From positions 1-5,120 of the forward strand of contig JASLGV010000368.1 in assembly GCA_030149995.1 (NCBI GenBank): DNA of 5,120 nt. The letters run 5' to 3'. A model generated the notes under the pieces. It was not told the origin of the DNA, searched no databases, and worked only from the letters and a program-made list of their open reading frames with translations. Below are positions 1 through 5,120 of the stretch, one piece after another (within the stretch, counting starts at the first letter, position 1; each line of letters starts with the position of its first letter). This DNA comes from Pedobacter sp. Lineage in GTDB: Bacteria > Bacteroidota > Bacteroidia > Sphingobacteriales > Sphingobacteriaceae. The position numbers were made by a program, and so were the translations under genes.

Positions 1-570
1 AATACCAAAGCCAACCTGGCCGTAAACCTGAAACAAAACAATGTAGCCAAAGGATACAGCAAGTTGCAGGTGAAGCCAATTAAGATCGACGAAACGATTT
101 TAAGAAACATACCCAATGGCTCGCGTAAATCGAGTGTAGAAAATGCAATCAATTCGGTTTCCAGTATTCAGCAGACTTTTATAACAGAAGTGCCCAGACG
201 TAAGGAGCTTACCGGCGAGTACATCTTTGCCAAGCTGGAGTATCAGCGTAAGTTTACCCTGGCGGTTTCCTGTATTCTGTTGTTTTTTATCGGAGCTCCT
301 TTAGGCGCCATTATACGTAAAGGCGGAATGGGCTTGCCCGTGGTTATTGCCGTTTCCTTTTTCCTCGTTTATCACATCATTACCACGGTAGCTGAAAAGT
401 CGGCCAAAGAAAGTTCTCTTAATCCGGTTTTGGCTATGTGGATGGCTGTTATCATTCTAACACCCCTGGCTGCTTTTTTAACCTATAAAGCCACGGTAGA
501 CTCGGCCTTATTCGACATAAATTATTATAAGCAGTTGGTTTTACGATTGTTTAGAATCAAGCAGAAATAA
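1..570 (+). CDS. LptF/LptG (YjgP/YjgQ) family permease, C-terminal part
   Basis: This is the last 189 codons of a gene that enters from the left edge in an open frame; the true start is outside the window. An in-frame TTG at 64 is an internal Leu codon, not a start. The visible protein has a soluble stretch (residues about 1-84, probably the end of the periplasmic jellyroll and its linker), then three hydrophobic segments at about 85-105, 111-131 and 141-162, then a short basic tail ending RIKQK. The charged EYQRK before the first helix, the GAPLGA turn and the FFLVYH segment are typical of the second membrane half of LptF/LptG. In characterised bacteria two such subunits with the LptB ATPase extract lipopolysaccharide from the inner membrane and pass it to LptC/LptA. 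Which paralogue this is cannot be decided from the C-terminus. ribBA follows 110 bp downstream on the same strand; no terminator hairpin is seen between them, so read-through is possible. Confidence 0.88.
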   Translation, partial: NTKANLAVNLKQNNVAKGYSKLQVKPIKIDETILRNIPNGSRKSSVENAINSVSSIQQTFITEVPRRKELTGEYIFAKLEYQRKFTLAVSCILLFFIGAPLGAIIRKGGMGLPVVIAVSFFLVYHIITTVAEKSAKESSLNPVLAMWMAVIILTPLAAFLTYKATVDSALFDINYYKQLVLRLFRIKQK

Positions 571-607
571 TCCGGTCATTCCTTTACCTGCAAATGATAT
601 ATTAATC

Positions 608-637
608 CTGAAATTCTTTAAATAGGTTGTACCTTTG
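608..637 (+). promoter_or_regulatory. Bacteroidota-type promoter for ribBA
   Basis: The sequence TACCTTTG at 630-637 matches the TAnnTTTG -7 element used by the primary sigma factor of Bacteroidota. At the expected distance upstream, CTG at 608-610 (19-nt spacer) is a weak match to the TTG -33 element. Transcription would be expected to start a few bases after 637, around 641-645, giving a leader of roughly 36-40 nt before the ATG at 681. No other TAnnTTTG match was seen in the 571-680 spacer. The -7 match is seen directly; its use as a promoter is inferred. Confidence 0.6.
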
Positions 638-645
638 TACATATA

Positions 646-662
646 AATCCCCGCAAGGGATT
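646..662 (+). promoter_or_regulatory. small hairpin in the ribBA leader
   Basis: AATCCC (646-651) pairs perfectly with GGGATT (657-662) around the 5-nt loop CGCAA. An alternative register pairs CCC 650-652 with GGG 657-659 and closes on GCAA, a GNRA-type tetraloop. It lies just downstream of the predicted transcription start and ends 18 nt before the ATG of ribBA. It could stabilise the mRNA 5' end or influence ribosome access. It is too small to be an FMN riboswitch, and no conserved RFN elements were recognised. It may also be a chance inverted repeat. Confidence 0.35.
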
Positions 663-680
663 GTTAATTATACAGATAAA

Positions 681-1892
681 ATGCAAACAAAACTAAATAC
701 CATAAAAGAGGCTATTGATGATTTAAAAGCCGGTAAAGTTATAATTGTTGTAGATGATGAAGGCAGAGAGAATGAAGGTGATTTTATAACGACAGCAGAA
801 AATGCAACACCCGAAGTGGTGAATTTTATGGCTACATATGGGCGTGGTTTAATTTGTGCTCCGCTAAGCGAAGAGCTGTGCGATGCATTAAACCTGAACC
901 TGATGGTGGGTAAAAACACCGCTGCATACGAAACCAATTTCACCGTGTCGGTTGATTTAGTAGGTCATGGATGTACCACGGGTATATCAGCAAGCGATCG
1001 TTCCAAAACGTTAAAAGCACTGGTAGATCCGAAAATAAAACCTGAAGAACTCGGTCGCCCAGGACATATATTTCCATTACGTGCCAAAGATGGCGGCGTA
1101 ATCAGAAGAGCAGGCCATACCGAGGCTGCGGTAGATCTGGCCCGTTTGGCCGGTATGAAACCAGCAGGTGTATTGGTTGAGATTTTAAAAGAAGACGGCG
1201 AAATGGCCCGTCTCCCGGATTTATTTAAAATCGCAGAACAGCACCAGCTTAAAATTATTTCAATAGAAGACCTGATCGCTTATCGTCTGGCAACAGACAG
1301 CCTGATTAAGCAGGAAGTAACCGTAAACCTGCCAACAGAATTTGGCGAGTTTAAAATGACGGCTTATACCCAGCTGGATAACAACGCAAACCATCTGGCC
1401 ATTACCAAAGGCACCTGGGCAGAAGATGAACCTGTATTGGTACGTGTACACAGTTCTTGTGTTACAGGTGATATTTTCGGTTCATGCCGTTGCGATTGCG
1501 GCCCGCAGTTGCACAAAGCGCTGCAAATGATCGATCAGGCCGGAAAAGGTATTGTGGTTTACATGAACCAGGAAGGCAGGGGCATCGGGCTTATCAACAA
1601 ACTGCGCTCTTATAACCTGCAGGATGAAGGTTTCGATACTGTAGAAGCCAATATAAAACTGGGCTTTAAAGGCGATGAGCGCGATTATGGAGTAGGTGCA
1701 CAGATTTTAAGATCTCAGGGCGTAACCAAGATGAAGCTGATGAGCAACAATCCAACCAAACGTGCCGGATTAATTGGCTACGGACTGGAAATTGTAGAAA
1801 GCATCGCGATTGAAATCGAAAGCAATATACACAACGAACGTTACTTAAAAACAAAACGCGATAAAATGGGTCATTCCATTATGAAGGGTTAA
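681..1892 (+). CDS. ribBA: bifunctional 3,4-dihydroxy-2-butanone-4-phosphate synthase / GTP cyclohydrolase II
   Basis: Cytoplasmic enzyme of 403 residues, a normal RibBA length, catalysing both entry reactions of riboflavin synthesis: ribulose 5-phosphate to dihydroxybutanone phosphate plus formate, and GTP to the diaminopyrimidine precursor. The N-terminal RibB half (about 1-205) carries the acidic metal/substrate loop [10 protein letters not shown] (25-34), TGISASDR (100-107), GHIFPLRA (128-135) and RRAGHTEA (142-149). The C-terminal RibA half (about 210-403) carries the zinc ligands C260, C271 and C273 in the family spacing, then QEGRGIGL (297-304), DERDY (332-336) and SNNPTK (355-360). 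Both active sites look intact. The ATG at 681 was chosen because homology begins there ([16 protein letters not shown]). An upstream in-frame TTG at 627 would add 18 residues unlike the family and overlaps the promoter box. There is no Shine-Dalgarno; the A/T-rich TACAGATAAA before ATG is usual for Bacteroidota. An extra Cys (C269) sits between the zinc ligands. Confidence 0.97.
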   Translation: MQTKLNTIKEAIDDLKAGKVIIVVDDEGRENEGDFITTAENATPEVVNFMATYGRGLICAPLSEELCDALNLNLMVGKNTAAYETNFTVSVDLVGHGCTTGISASDRSKTLKALVDPKIKPEELGRPGHIFPLRAKDGGVIRRAGHTEAAVDLARLAGMKPAGVLVEILKEDGEMARLPDLFKIAEQHQLKIISIEDLIAYRLATDSLIKQEVTVNLPTEFGEFKMTAYTQLDNNANHLAITKGTWAEDEPVLVRVHSSCVTGDIFGSCRCDCGPQLHKALQMIDQAGKGIVVYMNQEGRGIGLINKLRSYNLQDEGFDTVEANIKLGFKGDERDYGVGAQILRSQGVTKMKLMSNNPTKRAGLIGYGLEIVESIAIEIESNIHNERYLKTKRDKMGHSIMKG

Positions 1893-1911
1893 GTTACTGG
1901 TAGTTATAAAC

Positions 1912-1952
1912 AAAAAAGCTGTATCATATTTTTTATGATACAGCTTTTTTTT
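1912..1952. terminator. bidirectional intrinsic terminator between ribBA and tamB
   Basis: GCTGTATCATA (1918-1928) pairs perfectly with TATGATACAGC (1934-1944) around a TTTTT loop. The stem is flanked by six A on the left (1912-1917) and eight T on the right (1945-1952), which can extend pairing to 17 bp. On the + strand this gives a hairpin plus U-tract 19 nt after the ribBA stop. On the - strand the complementary hairpin is followed by six U and lies just after the tamB stop. One element therefore plausibly ends both convergent transcripts. The structure is seen directly; activity is inferred. The stem is A/T-rich with only a short G/C core. Confidence 0.88.
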
Positions 1953-1965
1953 ATGGATCAATAAT

Positions 1966-4900
1966 TTACTTCGGACTGTTTTTGTTCTGGTTCAGAATAA
2001 CATCTTTATTAAAAGATTTATTCGTTTTAACCGGCTGATCTCCCTGTTTTTTACGCAGGTTTTTCCGGTAAGTACCCGACAGCTTCTGGATAAATTCTTT
2101 AAATGTATCGAACTGCTGTGAATAGATAAAGCCCAGTGAGGTAATATTTGCTGTTGGGCTGATACCACTGTTTAAGAAAATACTTTGCTGTGTAGGTGGT
2201 TTATTGGCCAGTTTACCCGTTAAGCTGCCGTCTTTTCTAATCAGGAAAACGGCTTCCAGTTCACTACCCACATTGTTTTTAGAAAAGTCGATAATGCTGA
2301 AATCGCTCAGGCTGTTCCGGTCTACAATGCCCGCATTGATAATTAAGCGGTCGTTAAATAACTTAATCGAAGCACTGCCTTCGCTGAGCGATTTTACGTT
2401 TAAATCAACAAAGTTCAGATTAAGGGAGGACAGTACATTGTTAAACTGGTTAAACACGAGTTCTGTAGCCGTGCTCGATACGGTAGAACCCAGCTGGTTG
2501 CCGATCGACTCACCACCGTTGCCAGGCGCAAAGCTTCGTCTGATGATTAAACTGAAAGCCTGTAAGTTCAGGTTATTCTGGTCACTCAGATAAGTTTGAA
2601 GCTCTTCCTTAATGGCTGGTTGTGCCGGGAAATTAATATCCAGTTTAATATCCGGTTTAAGCAGCAGACCTGTTAAACCCATTTCAACCTCGGTATTTAC
2701 CCGCTGGTTGGCATTACTGCTCGCATCCCGGTTCGCTGCCTTAAATAACTCATTTAGGTTTGCACGCAGCGCATACACAGCCTTTAAGTTAATCTGGGCG
2801 GCCGTTGGGTTCCCCGTCCACCGGATGGTACCACCCTGCCTGATTTCGAATTTTTTATTAATAATCTCCTGCGCCGTAAAATCAAAACTTCCGCTTTCAA
2901 TAATGTAATCGCCAGACATCTCAAAATCGCCAAAGCTGTTAATATCCAGGTTCAGCTCCGCATTACCCTTACCGCTTAAATTACCCAGTGTGGTATAAAT
3001 GTTGGCAACGGTATTTGGATCTATAGACAGTTTAAAAGTAAGCGTTAAACCATCAAAATTGGTGGTCTTTTTTACCACATGTACAGAATCCCTGCTAATG
3101 AAATTAATAAAATCTTTGTCTGATACCGTTTCAGAACTGTTAAGCGGTAAATTAAAAATCGTTCCTTTTTCCGTTTTGGCCTTGATATCGATTTTCATTT
3201 TATTGGTAGGCCCTGTAAATTTAAAAACACCCGTGCCATATGCGCGGCCATAATACAGGGAGTTATCTTTAGCTGTGGTATTGAGCGCCATAAAATTATG
3301 CGCATCAATGGTAACCTTAAGCTCCGGATCTTCAATATTATTTAAATCAACGGTACCATTGGCAATGGCCTCATGTGCCTCCACATCGTTTAGCATAAAA
3401 TCTTTAAGCGTAATAACACTGCCTTCAATATTTACCTTGTCCGAAATAATATAGGTGGTTTTAAGATAATTAACCATCATTTCAGCCTTGTTAAAAGAAA
3501 GCGAACCATTAATCTGTGGTTTATCCAGCTTGCCTTTTATAGTTAAGTCTGATGAAATTTCTCCTTTCAGGTGTGATACAAGTGTTTTTACAAATGGCTC
3601 GATTATGGTCAGCTTACTTTCGTTCATTTTAAGCTGCACGTCAAGTTCTTTTTCTTTCAGGTTTACATTACCATCAATTTTAAAAGTTTCGCTACCATTG
3701 GTCGTAATCCGCGTATACAGGTTTACATTTTTGGTATTCCCATGGAAAGAAGACGTATCCGTCAGCGTGCCGATGTAAATGTTGTTGAAGTTTAGCGAAT
3801 CTATTTTCAGGTTGTTGTTGACCTTCGTATCTTTTAAAAGCCCATACAGTTTGGTGTTGCCGTTCAGATGCCCATTCAGCTTTAAGCCCATTGCTTTGAC
3901 AAAAGGATTGAGTGTTTCCAGGCTGAAATCGATAAAACCAACCTCCAGTACGTCTTTAGGATTTTCAGATAAGAAGCCGTCAACGGTAACCTGTTGCTTG
4001 CCATTGGTAAGGTCGAAATTGGTAATTTCTGTTTTTCCGTTGTTAAAAACAATCCTTACTTTCTCCTGTATGCGCCATTCCTCATTGTTTATTTTTAAGA
4101 TGGACGGAATTATACTCAGGCGGGCAGTGGTGTCTTGATTTTTGGTAAACTCAACCAAGCCGTTTAAATCGAGCTGGTTAACCTCATCAGAATTAGACAT
4201 TTTAACGTTAAAAGAAAGGCTGTCGTTCCGGAGAATGTTGGAAATGTTTACATCTTTAATAAACAAACTGTCGTTAAGCTGAACCCTGTCGGATGTAACG
4301 TTAAGCTGTAATTGCTGCTGTGTGGTGTTCTCATCAAGAATAAGGTTATTCACCACAACCCCTTTGTAATTCAACGTTTTGATAAAGCCGTTAAGCGTCG
4401 CTTTGTTGTTGCGCGAATCGAAATCGCCGATAAAGATTGCACCATCGGTAAGCTGTAGCCCCGGTGAAATGAGTTGTGCAAGCGGTTCAAATTTCTTTAC
4501 CCGCAGGTTAAAATTAAAAATCTGGTTTTTATAATGTATAATATCCGCTTTGAGCGAAGGTATATAGGTTTTCGCAATGGCTTTGTAGTAAGAACCAATG
4601 GAATTGAGGTCGTATTCACCTTTAATTCCAGCATCCAAAATATCCGATTTAATGCTCAGGTTACGTGCAGAACCGGTTCCATTGGCGGTTAGCTGAACCG
4701 AATCAACAAAATAGACACCTTTCGGGTTTTTAAGAATAATCTCCTGGATCAGCAATTTACCCTCTATATTGTTCAGGTTGCTACCGGCAAAATTGGTACT
4801 GAAATTGGCATCCACCATCAGCGAATCGCTGAGCAGGTTTAAAGCCTTAAGCTTGGCCCCGCTAATGCTGGCTTTAAAATTAAAGACCGGCAATTCAGGG

Positions 4901-5120
4901 TTTAAGTTAACGCCACCATCAAAATTAAGCTTCACATTTTTATCGTTAATGCTCAGCTGCCCATCAAAATATTTTTTATTAAAAGTACCATTTACCTTTA
5001 CGTTGCGGTAACGGTAATTGTTAAAATCGATATAGTCAATGTTGCCATTTAAGTTTTCAGAAAGCTCTTTCAACTCAGTACCACGCCCCTTTATATAAAC
5101 AGAAGAGGTGGTTCGACCCA
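1966..5120 (-). CDS. tamB: TamB-family translocation/assembly module protein (DUF490, AsmA-like), N-terminus missing
   Basis: The last 1050 complete codons of a very large gene, open through the right edge. The in-frame TTG at 5073 is an internal Leu, since coding-like sequence continues upstream to 5120. TamB proteins are anchored in the inner membrane and span the periplasm as a long beta-taco groove; proposed roles are phospholipid transport to the outer membrane and outer-membrane protein assembly with a TamA-type partner. Most of the visible chain is alternating short beta-strands with Asn/Asp turns. Around visible residues 517-547 is an AsmA-like segment (KGEISSDLTIKGKLDKPQING). The TamB C-terminal domain is about 635-1015, with GNLSGKGNAELNLDI (712-726), GDYIIESGSFDFT (736-748), RWTGNPTAAQINLKAVY (766-782) and KPDIKLDINFP (821-831). 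After the domain comes a Lys/Asn-rich tail of about 37 residues. No Cys and only two Trp were found. The signal anchor and promoter lie outside the window. Family assignment is firm; function in this organism is inferred. Confidence 0.92.
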   Translation of the reverse strand, partial: GRTTSSVYIKGRGTELKELSENLNGNIDYIDFNNYRYRNVKVNGTFNKKYFDGQLSINDKNVKLNFDGGVNLNPELPVFNFKASISGAKLKALNLLSDSLMVDANFSTNFAGSNLNNIEGKLLIQEIILKNPKGVYFVDSVQLTANGTGSARNLSIKSDILDAGIKGEYDLNSIGSYYKAIAKTYIPSLKADIIHYKNQIFNFNLRVKKFEPLAQLISPGLQLTDGAIFIGDFDSRNNKATLNGFIKTLNYKGVVVNNLILDENTTQQQLQLNVTSDRVQLNDSLFIKDVNISNILRNDSLSFNVKMSNSDEVNQLDLNGLVEFTKNQDTTARLSIIPSILKINNEEWRIQEKVRIVFNNGKTEITNFDLTNGKQQVTVDGFLSENPKDVLEVGFIDFSLETLNPFVKAMGLKLNGHLNGNTKLYGLLKDTKVNNNLKIDSLNFNNIYIGTLTDTSSFHGNTKNVNLYTRITTNGSETFKIDGNVNLKEKELDVQLKMNESKLTIIEPFVKTLVSHLKGEISSDLTIKGKLDKPQINGSLSFNKAEMMVNYLKTTYIISDKVNIEGSVITLKDFMLNDVEAHEAIANGTVDLNNIEDPELKVTIDAHNFMALNTTAKDNSLYYGRAYGTGVFKFTGPTNKMKIDIKAKTEKGTIFNLPLNSSETVSDKDFINFISRDSVHVVKKTTNFDGLTLTFKLSIDPNTVANIYTTLGNLSGKGNAELNLDINSFGDFEMSGDYIIESGSFDFTAQEIINKKFEIRQGGTIRWTGNPTAAQINLKAVYALRANLNELFKAANRDASSNANQRVNTEVEMGLTGLLLKPDIKLDINFPAQPAIKEELQTYLSDQNNLNLQAFSLIIRRSFAPGNGGESIGNQLGSTVSSTATELVFNQFNNVLSSLNLNFVDLNVKSLSEGSASIKLFNDRLIINAGIVDRNSLSDFSIIDFSKNNVGSELEAVFLIRKDGSLTGKLANKPPTQQSIFLNSGISPTANITSLGFIYSQQFDTFKEFIQKLSGTYRKNLRKKQGDQPVKTNKSFNKDVILNQNKNSPK

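Noticed and set aside
64..66. TTG at 64 as the start of the permease gene
   Set aside because: The frame is open back to position 1, and the LptF/LptG fold needs three more transmembrane helices and a periplasmic domain upstream. The gene is simply cut by the window edge.
571..680. FMN riboswitch (RFN element) upstream of ribBA
   Set aside because: The spacer is 110 bp and the predicted leader under 45 nt, shorter than a full RFN aptamer, and none of its conserved paired segments was recognised. A covariance-model search would settle it.
668..943. Open frame of 91 codons on the - strand inside ribBA
   Set aside because: It lies antisense to the conserved catalytic region of RibB; its translation is low-complexity Ser-rich with no recognisable domain, as expected of a shadow frame.
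2204..5011. Seven open frames of 72-129 codons on the + strand opposite tamB
   Set aside because: All lie antisense to a continuous, well-supported TamB frame, and their translations are Leu/Ser-rich with no recognisable motifs. They are reverse-strand shadows of the beta-strand-rich, Asn/Lys-rich coding sequence.
5071..5073. TTG at 5073 as the start of tamB
   Set aside because: The frame stays open to the right edge with coding-like sequence (SSVYIKGRGTE), no signal anchor follows the TTG, and TamB proteins are longer than the visible part.

Overview
The window looks like chromosomal DNA of a Bacteroidota species, most likely a Sphingobacteriaceae (Pedobacter-like) organism. The basis is the protein style (Asn/Lys-rich TamB, a fused RibBA), the lack of Shine-Dalgarno sites, an A/T-rich leader before the one visible start codon, and a TAnnTTTG-type -7 promoter box. 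The genus is inferred from general resemblance, not from a search.

Layout, left to right. (1) Positions 1-570, + strand: the C-terminal 189 residues of an LptF/LptG (YjgP/YjgQ) family inner-membrane permease, cut by the left edge. (2) Positions 571-680: a 110-bp spacer holding a Bacteroidota-type promoter and a small leader hairpin. (3) Positions 681-1892, + strand: complete ribBA, the bifunctional enzyme for both entry steps of riboflavin synthesis, with both catalytic halves intact. (4) Positions 1893-1965: a convergent spacer dominated by one strong hairpin with A/T flanks, a shared bidirectional terminator. (5) Positions 1966-5120, - strand: the C-terminal 1050 residues of a very large TamB (DUF490/AsmA-like) envelope protein whose N-terminus lies beyond the right edge.

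The two partial genes both belong to families that handle lipids or outer-membrane assembly across the periplasm: LptF/G for LPS export, TamB for phospholipid transport or outer-membrane protein assembly. ribBA between them is cytoplasmic cofactor metabolism and has no evident functional tie to them. This is a compact housekeeping region. I see no mobile element, CRISPR array, tRNA, rRNA, defence system or biosynthetic cluster, and nothing that convincingly represents an undescribed system. The points worth a second look are small: the ribBA start and its promoter/leader structure, the shared terminator, and the composition and tail of TamB.
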